Source: an uncultured Burkholderiales bacterium (lineage in GTDB: Bacteria; Pseudomonadota; Gammaproteobacteria; Burkholderiales; Burkholderiaceae_C). Taken from it: a stretch of DNA of 9,571 nucleotides. Position 1 is the stretch's first letter; the number at the start of each line of letters is the position of its first letter. Shown piece by piece: positions 1 through 6,115 of this stretch. Below the pieces are notes generated by a model. That model was not told the origin of the DNA. It worked only from the letters and a program-made list of their open reading frames with translations, and searched no databases. Location of the stretch: positions 1 to 9,571 of the forward strand of contig CAIYKK010000152.1 in assembly GCA_903926695.1 (NCBI GenBank), in the 5' to 3' direction. The position numbers and the translations under genes are program-made.

Positions 1-165
1 CCCGGTCCACCACAATGGCGCTTGCATTTCAAGGAGAACGATGTGGATCTCGCCTGTCCATGCCCGCAACTGCAGCGCGCCCAACGGGCCACGGTCAACG
101 GCGCCTGGCGCTTTTGCGACAACGACGCGCACGAGTTGCATCAAATCAAGGCGCGCCTGTCATGA
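1..165 (+). CDS. 3' end of an unrecognised protein (partial, 54 codons)
   Basis: Frame 1 is open from the window edge to a TGA at 163-165 and encodes 54 residues. They include a CPCP motif (CysProCysPro, residues 20-23) and the ending HQIKARLS. The stop codon overlaps the galK ATG (162) in an ATGA arrangement, which is typical of consecutive genes in one operon and argues this frame is the real coding frame here rather than the 5' extension of the galK frame. I do not recognise the family from this fragment. Its coupling to a galactokinase hints at a role in sugar metabolism, but that is guilt by association only. Confidence 0.6.
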   Translation, partial: PGPPQWRLHFKENDVDLACPCPQLQRAQRATVNGAWRFCDNDAHELHQIKARLS

Positions 166-1238
166 TCAGCGGCTTTGAAGCCATCTATGGCGGTCTGCCC
201 GAGGCCCAGGCCAGCGCGCCGGGGTGCGTCAACCTGCTGGGCGAACATACCGATTACAACGATGGTTATGTGCTGCCGATTGCCATCCCGCAGCAAACCA
301 TTGTGGCGGTGCGGTGCAGCGGCGCGCCGCAGTTTTCGCTGTACGCCGCCGAGTTGCGGCAGAGCGTGCAGTTCACTTTCGAGGCGCCGCCGCAAGCGCA
401 CTTTGCCAGCTACGTGTTCGGCTGCCTGGCGCTGCTGCGAAAGCGGGGCGTGCGGGTGCCGCCGCTGGACATGTTTGTCTCGTCCGGTGTGCCCATCGGC
501 GTGGAGCTGTCTTCCAGTGCCGCGCTGGAAGTGGCCACGCTGCGCTGCCTGCGCCAGCTGCTGAACCTGCCGCTGGACGATGTGCAAATCGCCCAGTTCG
601 CCCAGCGCGCCGAGATTGACTACGCCGGTGTGCATTGCGGCATCATGGACCAGATGGCGTCCAGCCTGGCCGACACCGACCGCGCTTTGCTGCTGGACAC
701 GCGCACGCTGGCGCGGCGCTTTGTCAATTTGCCGCCCGGAAGTGCCGTGCTGGTGCTGGACTCGGGCATTGCGCGCTCGCTGGCTGCCAGCGGCTACAAC
801 ACACGCCGCGCCGAGTGTGAGCAGGCCGCGCAGCTGCTGGGCGTGGCCTCGTTGCGCGACATTGACCGGGTGAATCAGCTCGCCTCGCTGCCCGAAAGCC
901 TGCACCGGCGCGCCCGCCATGTCGTGACGGAAAACGCCCGCGTCCTGGAAGCCGTTAACTGCACGGAGGCCAGCGCTTTTGGCGAATTGATGAACGCCTC
1001 GCACGCCAGCCTGCGCGACGATTACGAAGTCTCCACGCCGGGGCTGGATGCGCTGGTGGCGCTGCTGCAGGCGCAGGACGGCGTTTTTGGCGCCCGGCTG
1101 ACCGGGGCCGGTTTTGGCGGTGCCTGCGTGGCGCTGTGCGAGAGCGGCGCGATGCAGACGGTGGCGCGCGCCGTGCTGGCGGCCTATCAAAAGGCCGGGG
1201 GCGCGGGGCGGCAGCTGGTGCCATCCGACTTGAATTGA
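162..1238 (+). CDS. galK: Galactokinase (GHMP kinase) with two altered signature residues
   Basis: Predicted to phosphorylate galactose at O1 with ATP, in the cytoplasm, at the entry to the Leloir pathway. The product is 358 residues, slightly shorter than E. coli GalK (382). The frame opens upstream to 15, but ATG 162 is preferred: it yields an N-terminus that aligns directly with the family, overlaps the preceding stop as ATGA, and has AAGG ten bases upstream. Motifs in order: the galactokinase signature at residues 19-32 with GEHTDY intact (Glu28, His29, Asp31); the ATP-binding loop PIGVELSSSAA (111-121); the catalytic aspartate in GIMDQ (Asp163); SGYNTRR with Tyr212; and the C-terminal LTGAGFGG glycine motif (313-320). 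Two deviations stand out: Cys22 replaces the near-invariant arginine of GRxNxIGEH, and Glu115 replaces the glycine before LSSS. The fold and family are certain. Full galactokinase activity is not, and another GHMP sugar kinase role is possible. Confidence 0.85.
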   Translation: MISGFEAIYGGLPEAQASAPGCVNLLGEHTDYNDGYVLPIAIPQQTIVAVRCSGAPQFSLYAAELRQSVQFTFEAPPQAHFASYVFGCLALLRKRGVRVPPLDMFVSSGVPIGVELSSSAALEVATLRCLRQLLNLPLDDVQIAQFAQRAEIDYAGVHCGIMDQMASSLADTDRALLLDTRTLARRFVNLPPGSAVLVLDSGIARSLAASGYNTRRAECEQAAQLLGVASLRDIDRVNQLASLPESLHRRARHVVTENARVLEAVNCTEASAFGELMNASHASLRDDYEVSTPGLDALVALLQAQDGVFGARLTGAGFGGACVALCESGAMQTVARAVLAAYQKAGGAGRQLVPSDLN

Positions 1239-1275
1239 GCACTCTGATCAATGTTGTACACTTTGAATGCGTACA
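1235..1275 (+). promoter_or_regulatory. Putative promoter and dyad operator of the toxin-antitoxin operon
   Basis: TTGAGC at 1235-1240 and TACACT at 1257-1262 are separated by 16 bases, fitting a sigma-70 promoter with a weak -10. An inverted repeat TGTAC (1255-1259) / GTACA (1271-1275) with an 11-base spacer covers the -10 element and the expected start point. Ribbon-helix-helix antitoxins of this class usually bind such dyads and repress their own operon, so autorepression here is inferred. The -35 overlaps the galK stop codon. Confidence 0.45.
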
Positions 1276-1289
1276 TCAAGGAGTCAGTC

Positions 1290-1568
1290 ATGCCAAGAGC
1301 CGCCATCGAAAACAACAGCCGGTTAGCGTTGCGGGTTCATCCTGCTGACAAAGCCAGGCTTGTGCGCGCCTCCGCTTTGGAGCACATGGATTTGACGGAA
1401 TTTATTTTGCGCAACGTGCTGCGCGCTGCCGATGCGGTGATCGACAAAGCCGAACGCTTGGTGCTTTCCGAGCGCGACAGCCTGCGTATTTTGGACTTGC
1501 TGGAGCATCCGCCCGTCCCGAATGCCCGCCTCATGGCCGCTGCGCGCACCTTGCCGGATCAGGCATGA
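1290..1568 (+). CDS. DUF1778/TacA-like ribbon-helix-helix antitoxin
   Basis: A 92-residue protein predicted to neutralise the acetyltransferase encoded immediately downstream and to repress the operon. Residues 9-50 (strand RLALRV, then two helices around DKARLVRASAL and LTEFILRNVLRAADAVI) form the ribbon-helix-helix DNA-binding dimerisation unit. Residues 57-85, containing LSERDSLRILDLLEHPP and PNARLMAAA, match the C-terminal toxin-wrapping segment typical of the DUF1778 family. ATG 1290 is chosen over the in-frame ATG 1251 because AAGGAG lies at 1278-1283 with ideal spacing, and because 1251 would fall inside the promoter dyad. The stop codon overlaps the toxin start (ATGA at 1565-1568), so the two proteins are translationally coupled. 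Confidence 0.88.
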   Translation: MPRAAIENNSRLALRVHPADKARLVRASALEHMDLTEFILRNVLRAADAVIDKAERLVLSERDSLRILDLLEHPPVPNARLMAAARTLPDQA

Positions 1569-2095
1569 CGCTGCCGCCTTGGCACGAAGAGCCTGTGGCC
1601 AAACAGCACGAACGCATGGGTTTTGATTGCCGCCAGCCGGAACTCAATGTATTTTTGAGAGATCACGCCCGGCAAAGCCACGAACGCGGCGCGGCGAAAA
1701 CCTTCCTGGCGGTGGACGATGGCGACGGCCAAACCATTTATGGCTACTACAGCCTCAGTCCGGCGTCGGTCGAATATGCGCGCAGCCCCGACATCGTGCG
1801 CCGGGGCTTGGGGCGCTATGACATCGGCGCCTACCGCCTGGGGCGGCTTGCCGTTTGCCATACGTTGCACGGTCAGGGTTTTGGCGGGCAATTGCTGCTG
1901 GCTGCCGGGCGCCGCTGCCTGCGCGTGGCGCAAGAAGTTGGCGGCACCGTGATGCTCATTGATGCCAAGAATGCGCAGGTGGCCGCGTGGTACGCCAGCT
2001 ATGGCGCGGTGCCGCTGCTTGATGCGCCGCTGACGCTCTTGCTTCCCCTGGATATGGTGGCCGCCGCGCTCAAGGCGGCGGGGAAAATCCCATAA
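1565..2095 (+). CDS. GNAT acetyltransferase toxin (TacT-like)
   Basis: A 176-residue GCN5-related N-acetyltransferase partnered with the DUF1778 antitoxin. Characterised members of this class (TacT, AtaT) use acetyl-CoA to acetylate the amino group of aminoacyl-tRNA and block translation; the exact tRNA target here cannot be read from sequence. Visible marks: FDCRQPELNVFLRDHA (20-35), the usual N-terminal motif of this toxin group; GYYSLSPASV (60-69); RLGRLAV (91-97) leading into the pyrophosphate-binding loop HGQGFGGQLL (102-111); and AWYASYGAVPL (141-151) with Tyr143 at the position of the general acid/base tyrosine. All hallmark segments are intact, so the toxin looks functional. There is no independent Shine-Dalgarno sequence; translation presumably depends on the antitoxin through the ATGA overlap. 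Confidence 0.88.
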   Translation: MTLPPWHEEPVAKQHERMGFDCRQPELNVFLRDHARQSHERGAAKTFLAVDDGDGQTIYGYYSLSPASVEYARSPDIVRRGLGRYDIGAYRLGRLAVCHTLHGQGFGGQLLLAAGRRCLRVAQEVGGTVMLIDAKNAQVAAWYASYGAVPLLDAPLTLLLPLDMVAAALKAAGKIP

Positions 2096-2200
2096 GCCTA
2101 TTTGGCAGTGACGCGGCGCTGCGCTAATCGCCCGTCACAGCGCAAAGCACCGGCCTGTGATAACTTCTGAGCCGGTCCCAGAATCAGAGAGAACAAAATC

Positions 2201-3775
2201 ATGAACCCATTGAAGGTTTCCAGCCGCGCGCTTTTGCAGCACCGCCTCAAAGCGCTTACCCCCGAACAGCTCAAAGGCATGCGCCGGGGCATCGAAAAAG
2301 AAAGCCTGCGCGCCCAGCCCGGCGGCGCGCTGGCGCTCACGCCGCACCCGGCGGCGCTCGGTTCGGCGCTGACGCATCCGGGCATCACCACCGACTTCAG
2401 CGAGTCGCAGGTCGAACTCGTCACCGGCGCGCACAAAAGCCCGGAAGCCGCGCTGCACGAACTCACCGAGCTGCACCAATGCACCTACCGCGCCCTGCGC
2501 GATGCGGGCGACGAAATGCTCTGGGTGTCCAGCATGCCGTGCGGCCTGCCGACGGACGAAACTATTCCGCTGGCCCGTTTCGGTTCGTCCAATGTCGGGC
2601 GCGCCAAAAGCGTCTATCGCATGGGGCTGGGCCACCGCTACGGGCGGCGCATGCAGACAATTTCGGGCATTCATTACAACTGGTCGCTCCCTAGCGTGTC
2701 TAGCGAGCAGTATTTCGCGCTGATTCGCAATTTCCGGCGGCAGGCGTTTTTGCTGCTGTATCTGTTTGGCGCCTCGCCCGCCGTGTGCTCGACATTTGTC
2801 GCCGGGCGCGAACATGAATTGCAGGCGCTGACCGAGCGCACCATGTTCATGCCGCACGGCACCTCGCTGCGCATGGGGCGGCTCGGTTATCAAAGCGACG
2901 CTCAGGCCTCGCTGGCCGTGAGCTACAACAGTCTGGAAGGCTACGCCGCCTCGCTGCAAGACGCGCTGACGCGGCCTTATCCGGCCTACGAAGCCGTCGG
3001 CATCCGCAACCCCGGCGGTGATTACAACCAGCTGGGCACGACGCTGCTGCAAATCGAAAACGAGTTTTACGGCACCATCCGGCCCAAGCGGGTGATTTTC
3101 CCCGGTGAGCGCCCGCTGCACGCGCTGCGCGAGCGCGGCGTTGAATATATCGAGGTGCGTTTGATGGATTTAGACCCGTTCGAGCCGGTGGGCATCAACG
3201 CACAAACCATGCGCTTTCTGGACGTGTTTTTGCTGCACTGCCTCCTGTCCGACAGCCCGCCGGACACGCCCGCCGAGATTGCCGAGCTGAAATTTAACCA
3301 GCACCAGACCGCCGCCCGTGGCCGCGAGCCGGGTTTAAAACTCAAGCGCGGCGGCGGCGAAGTGCTGCTCACCGACTGGGCCGCCGAAGTGATGACGGGC
3401 TGCGCGCCGATTGCCGCCGCCCTGGACGCGGCGCACGGCGGCACGGCTTATCAGGCGGCGCTGGCCGCTGCGCAGGCCCGGCTGCTGGACGCGGCCAGCC
3501 TGCCCTCGGCGCGGGTGCTGGCCGTCATGGCGCAGGAGTTTGACAATTCTTTTGTTCAATTCGCCCGCGCCCAGTCGGCCACAACGCGGGACACGCTGTT
3601 GGCCCTGCCGTTTGGACTGGAGCAGCAGCAGCGTTTTGCGGCGATGGCCCAGCAGTCGGTGCAGGAGCAGAAAAAGATCGAAGCGGCTGACACCATGCCG
3701 TTCGAGGTGTACCGCGAGCTGTACGTCTCGCCCGAGCGGCTCGAAGTGCGGGAAGCCGCGCTGGAGGCCCACTGA
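2201..3775 (+). CDS. gshA: Glutamate-cysteine ligase, E. coli GshA type
   Basis: Joins L-glutamate and L-cysteine with ATP to give gamma-glutamylcysteine, the first and rate-limiting step of glutathione synthesis, in the cytoplasm. At 524 residues it is close to E. coli GshA (518) and similar along its whole length. Recognisable blocks are GIEKESLR (30-37, acidic metal ligands Glu32 and Glu34), GSALTHPGITTDFSESQVE (54-72, Asp65 and Glu72), QTISGIHYNWSLP (152-164, His158), YLFGASPAVCS (187-197), LQIENEFY and IRPKRV (283-298), and GVEYIEVRLMDLDPF (313-327, Glu318 and Arg320). The end, IEAADTMPFEVY, matches the family C-terminus. ATG 2201 follows a GAGAGAA Shine-Dalgarno at 2186-2192. The 105-base upstream gap carries an imperfect dyad GTGACG (2108) / CGTCAC (2133) and a possible extended -10 TGTGATAAC at 2156-2164; neither is strong. 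No plus-strand terminator with a T-run follows the gene. Confidence 0.95.
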   Translation: MNPLKVSSRALLQHRLKALTPEQLKGMRRGIEKESLRAQPGGALALTPHPAALGSALTHPGITTDFSESQVELVTGAHKSPEAALHELTELHQCTYRALRDAGDEMLWVSSMPCGLPTDETIPLARFGSSNVGRAKSVYRMGLGHRYGRRMQTISGIHYNWSLPSVSSEQYFALIRNFRRQAFLLLYLFGASPAVCSTFVAGREHELQALTERTMFMPHGTSLRMGRLGYQSDAQASLAVSYNSLEGYAASLQDALTRPYPAYEAVGIRNPGGDYNQLGTTLLQIENEFYGTIRPKRVIFPGERPLHALRERGVEYIEVRLMDLDPFEPVGINAQTMRFLDVFLLHCLLSDSPPDTPAEIAELKFNQHQTAARGREPGLKLKRGGGEVLLTDWAAEVMTGCAPIAAALDAAHGGTAYQAALAAAQARLLDAASLPSARVLAVMAQEFDNSFVQFARAQSATTRDTLLALPFGLEQQQRFAAMAQQSVQEQKKIEAADTMPFEVYRELYVSPERLEVREAALEAH

Positions 3776-3797
3776 AAAACCGCCTCAAGGCTGGCGG
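3775..3797 (-). terminator. Intrinsic terminator of the minus-strand small-gene pair
   Basis: Read on the minus strand, CCGCC (complement of 3793-3797), an 8-base loop, GGCGG (3780-3784) and then TTTTT (3775-3779) form a classical rho-independent terminator just past the stop of the Oxidored-like gene. A longer alternative stem exists: AAACCGCCT at 3777-3785 pairs with AGGCGGTTT at 3823-3831. Its plus-strand side has no T-run, so it is unlikely to stop gshA transcription well. The T-run touches the gshA stop codon, leaving essentially no spare sequence between the convergent units. Confidence 0.65.
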
Positions 3798-3852
3798 TCG
3801 GGCCGCAGGCGTTCCGGCTTCAAGGCGGTTTGGCTGGCGCTGGCGGGGCCGC

Positions 3853-4080
3853 TCAATCCAACAGCGTCAGCAAAGCCTCGTCGCGCCAGTAGTTCACGGC
3901 GCTGTAATAGCCCTCCCAGACGCAGCCGTTGCAGCCGCGTCCGCAGCAGCTCACCGGCTCGGGCGGCGGCTCGCGCAGGGTGATACCGGCGGCGTTGGCG
4001 CGCTCTTGCAGCGCGCTGAACAAAGCCAGCGCGGCGTCCCGATCCGCAATCGCCGTAATTGGCGCTGAAAAATCCGGCAT
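3853..4080 (-). CDS. Small cysteine-rich Oxidored-like family protein
   Basis: A 75-residue protein with an N-terminal helix and then PPPEPVSCCGRGCNGCVWEGYY at residues 38-59. The proline-rich lead-in followed by CCxxGCxxCVW is the diagnostic motif of the Oxidored-like N-terminal domain family (Pfam PF09791 as I recall it), found both as short bacterial proteins and at the start of eukaryotic oxidoreductase-like proteins. The four cysteines (Cys45, Cys46, Cys50, Cys53) could bind metal or take part in redox chemistry; no biochemical role is established to my knowledge. AAGGAAGG lies about seven bases before the ATG and overlaps the TAA of the preceding gene, so it is probably co-translated with the membrane protein upstream. 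The gene ends just before an intrinsic terminator. Confidence 0.75.
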   Translation of the reverse strand: MPDFSAPITAIADRDAALALFSALQERANAAGITLREPPPEPVSCCGRGCNGCVWEGYYSAVNYWRDEALLTLLD

Positions 4081-4092
4081 GGCGCGCCTTCC

Positions 4093-4362
4093 TTATTGCT
4101 TGACCTGCGCCGTCACGCGCCGCCACGCATACACGGCGATCAAAACGCCGCCCAGTCCCAGCGCCACCTCGCCAACCACGGTGGTCACGGCCAGCACTTC
4201 CGCCATTTCTGGAATCTCGATCAGGGCGGGCAGCAGCAGCGCGCCCAGCCCGATGAAGGCGAACACCAGCCCCAGAATCAGCAGCATGGTGCTGGTTTTC
4301 TGGTCGGCCAGGCGGGTTTCTGGATTGTTCGGGCGGCGGGTGGGGGCGTTAGGCAAAGGCAT
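4093..4362 (-). CDS. Small two-helix membrane protein of unknown function
   Basis: With the start at ATG 4362 the product is 89 residues: a polar, proline-rich N-terminus of about 25 residues, then two hydrophobic helices (approximately residues 26-47, LLILGLVFAFIGLGALLLPAL, and 58-81, ending in GGVLIAVYAW) and a short basic tail RRVTAQVKQ. This predicts an inner-membrane hairpin protein. The frame is open further upstream to ATG 4482, but the added residues look non-coding (mixed, proline/arginine-rich), so 4362 is preferred; its Shine-Dalgarno is poor, so the start is uncertain, and ATG 4287 would delete the cytoplasmic segment. Twelve bases separate it from the Oxidored-like gene, indicating an operon. 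I do not recognise the family. Confidence 0.6.
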   Translation of the reverse strand: MPLPNAPTRRPNNPETRLADQKTSTMLLILGLVFAFIGLGALLLPALIEIPEMAEVLAVTTVVGEVALGLGGVLIAVYAWRRVTAQVKQ

Positions 4363-4538
4363 GTTGGGCGAAAATGGGGGGGCGGTTCGTGCCGCAGGGG
4401 TGCGCGAGAGTAGGGCATTCTCCCTCATCGGCCAGCCCGGCGCGCCACCGGCTGCGCAGACCCGCCGCTGAAAGGGTGACAATCCACGCTTCCCGGCGGC
4501 AGGTGCCTGTTAGTTAGCCAGGCCACACTGCCGCCCAC

Positions 4539-4555
4539 GGCTGTCTCAGGCAGCC
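4539..4555 (+). other. Stem-loop in the leader of ylqF
   Basis: GGCTGT (4539-4544) can pair with GCAGCC (4550-4555; one T-G pair) around a 5-base loop, followed by TTTCATTT. It sits about 30 bases before the ylqF start in a 224-base gap that separates divergent genes and in which I could not identify a convincing promoter on either strand. The hairpin is short and the downstream T-run is interrupted, so it may be fortuitous or a weak attenuator. Confidence 0.25.
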
Positions 4556-4586
4556 TTTCATTTCCAACCCAAGAAAGAATCTCAAG

Positions 4587-5540
4587 ATGGCCATTCAGTG
4601 GTTTCCCGGTCACATGCACCTGACTAAAAAAGCTATTCAGGAGCGCATCAAGGAAATTGATGTGGTGATCGAGCTGCTCGACGCCCGCCTGCCCGGCTCC
4701 AGCGCCAACCCCATGCTCGCCGGTCTGACCGGCGGCAAGCCCGCGCTCAAGGTGCTGAACAAGCAGGATCTGGCCGACCCGGCGCGCACCGCGCTCTGGC
4801 TGGAGCACTACAACAGCCAGAGCAGCACCCGCGCCATCGGCCTGGATGCCAGCATGAAAACGCCCGCCAAGGCGCTTATCGACGCCTGCCACGCGCTGGC
4901 ACCGACACGCGGCAGCATGGTCAAGCCGATGCGCGTGCTGATTTGCGGCATTCCCAACGTCGGCAAATCGACGCTGATCAACACGCTGACCGGCAAGCGC
5001 GCCACCAAAACCGGCGACGAGGCGGGCGTGACCAAAGTCGAGCAGCGTCTGGTGCTGGCCGACGGGTTTTATTTGTGGGACACGCCCGGCATGCTCTGGC
5101 CGCGCATCATCGTCGCCAAAAGCGGCTACAACCTGGCCGCCAGCGGCGCGATTGGCCGCAACGCGTTTGAAGAAGAAGAAGTGGCGCTGGAATTGCTGGA
5201 CTACCTGATTCCGAATTACCCGGAAATGCTGGCAGCGCGCTACAAAGTGGAATTGACGCCCGGCATCACCGACGAGCAGTTGTTAGAAGAAATCGGCCGC
5301 AAGCGCGGCGCGGTGCTGACCAAGGGCCGCGTCAATCTGCAAAAAGCCGCTGAAATCGTGATTTACGAATTCCGCGCCGCCACGCTGGGGCGCATCACGC
5401 TGGAAACGCCCGAGGAGTTTGCCCAATGGCTGGCCGCTGGCCGATTAATGGACGCCGAGCGGCAGGTGAAAAAAGACAAGATCGAGACCAGCCGGCTGAT
5501 TAAATTCAAAAAAATCCCGCGTCCGGCCAAGCCTGAATAG
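4587..5540 (+). CDS. ylqF: Ribosome biogenesis GTPase YlqF/RbgA
   Basis: A GTPase that, in Bacillus subtilis, binds the immature large ribosomal subunit and drives a late 50S assembly step; the same role is inferred here. The 317 residues start with the family hallmark QWFPGHM (4-10). The G motifs are in circularly permuted order: G4 NKQD at 58-61 precedes the P-loop GIPNVGKST at 121-129, G2 threonine in AGVTK (Thr149), and G3 DTPG at 165-168, followed by MLWPRI. A C-terminal helical domain (about 195-300), which in RbgA contacts rRNA, is present, and the protein ends with a basic tail rich in Lys and Arg. It is about 35 residues longer than the B. subtilis protein (282). ATG 4587 has a modest AAGAAAGA Shine-Dalgarno at 4571-4578 and gives exactly the conserved N-terminus. 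All GTPase motifs are intact. Confidence 0.95.
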   Translation: MAIQWFPGHMHLTKKAIQERIKEIDVVIELLDARLPGSSANPMLAGLTGGKPALKVLNKQDLADPARTALWLEHYNSQSSTRAIGLDASMKTPAKALIDACHALAPTRGSMVKPMRVLICGIPNVGKSTLINTLTGKRATKTGDEAGVTKVEQRLVLADGFYLWDTPGMLWPRIIVAKSGYNLAASGAIGRNAFEEEEVALELLDYLIPNYPEMLAARYKVELTPGITDEQLLEEIGRKRGAVLTKGRVNLQKAAEIVIYEFRAATLGRITLETPEEFAQWLAAGRLMDAERQVKKDKIETSRLIKFKKIPRPAKPE

Positions 5541-5696
5541 GCCGCGAACGGCGTGCGAACGGCGGGCCTGTATCACGCTGTCGTTAGATTCATCCGGTGC
5601 ATCAGTTGGCAGGTGCCGAAAGATGGCGCTTGCTGCGGATGACCGGGCGGCGCTGACGGAGTTTGACCAGGCACCGCCGGCGCGGCATTGACCCTG
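5541..5696 (+). other. Non-coding stretch after ylqF
   Basis: No supportable gene, promoter or terminator was seen. The only local structure is a short tandem repeat of TGCGAACGGCG-like units just after the ylqF stop (GCGAACGGCG at 5544-5553 and again at 5555-5564). This stretch would be the flank next to the TnpB right end, so its sequence may be the old insertion target of that element. Confidence 0.5.
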
Positions 5697-5729
5697 TTTG
5701 ACATCCTCCCTCGCAAAGGAAGGGGATTC
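5697..5729 (-). mobile_element. IS200/IS605-type right end / omega-RNA 3' scaffold remnant
   Basis: Immediately after the TnpB stop, read on the minus strand, comes GGAATCCCC, then a hairpin CCTTCC (complement of 5718-5723) / GGGAGG (complement of 5705-5710, one G-U pair) with a 7-base loop, then ATGTCAAA. This is the sequence style that closes IS200/IS605 (IS1341-type) tnpB units in proteobacteria. In active elements this segment is the 3' end of the omega-RNA that guides TnpB, and the bases beyond it act as the guide. The hairpin looks undamaged although the TnpB gene beside it is not. Confidence 0.6.
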
Positions 5730-5973
5730 CTACAGCGCTTCAACCAGCATTGCGCTGGCTGAAGTCGCTTCGGTGGATTCCTGCTTCGCTGAAGCTGGTT
5801 TCGTTCGATTCTTCTGAACCGAGCCAGAGCCGTCCTCTCCACGGGTTGCAACGCCGTATCCCCGCGCCAAAATATTCATTGCGCCGACCACATCGGCGTT
5901 GTTTTTGTAGCCGCAATCGACGCACTCGAATTGGGCTTGTGTTTTCCGGTTTGCTTTGGTCACATGGCGCGCA
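5730..5973 (-). pseudogene. C-terminal remnant of TnpB (IS200/IS605 OrfB family)
   Basis: The last 78 codons, from HVTKANRKTQAQF (first codon 5964-5966) to the TAG at 5730-5732, read as a normal TnpB C-terminus: the second zinc knuckle CVDC (codons 15-18 of the remnant), then NNADVVGAMNIL carrying the third RuvC aspartate, and the polar tail with NRTKPASAKQ. The first knuckle is disrupted: in this frame the residues before HVTK are GAR, while CAPC appears in another frame at 5962-5973, so a small deletion or junction breaks the gene here. Nothing upstream resembles the rest of TnpB, neither the RuvC-I/II parts nor the N-terminal domain. TnpB is an RNA-guided nuclease that helps retain the transposon; this copy cannot be active. 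The surrounding open frame that reaches 6104 is not a real gene start. Confidence 0.75.
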
Positions 5974-6115
5974 CCGTCCAGGAACTCGGGCGCGGTGGTC
6001 AAACGTTGGCGATGCGAGCTGGGGTGGTCCGAGTGGTCCATCCGCAAAGGACGCTGCGAACTCGCCAGCGGCCTGGTGTGTAGCACTGTCAAGCGCTTGG
6101 GCACGCCGGTGTGCT
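5974..6115. other. Unassigned stretch between the TnpB remnant and the NlpC/P60 gene
   Basis: About 140 bases with no recognisable gene on either strand, although several frames stay open through it by virtue of high GC. A weak GCAC/GTGC hairpin lies just past the stop of the NlpC/P60 gene (about 6101-6114) without a T-run, so no terminator is claimed. The segment may be unrelated DNA joined to the TnpB tail by deletion of the element's left part. Confidence 0.4.

Noticed and set aside
15..161. Extension of galactokinase by 49 residues to ATG 15
   Set aside because: The extension does not look like family sequence, and the other frame here ends with a stop that overlaps ATG 162, the usual operon arrangement.
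141..1190. Long minus-strand open frame of about 349 codons opposite galK
   Set aside because: It is antisense to a clear GHMP kinase, rich in Arg/Gln/His as expected from the mirror of GC-rich codons, and shows no family motif.
2108..2138. GTGACG/CGTCAC dyad before gshA as a terminator
   Set aside because: Six-base stem with a 19-base loop and no following T-run; at best an operator.
2135..3121. Minus-strand open frame opposite gshA
   Set aside because: Shadow of the conserved glutamate-cysteine ligase; composition is typical of antisense frames in high-GC DNA.
4476..4481. GTGACA as a -35 element for ylqF
   Set aside because: No acceptable -10 hexamer at 16-18 bases downstream.
5624..5692. 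Small plus-strand frame beginning MALAADDRAALTEF after ylqF
   Set aside because: Only 22 codons, weak ribosome binding site, no recognisable motif.
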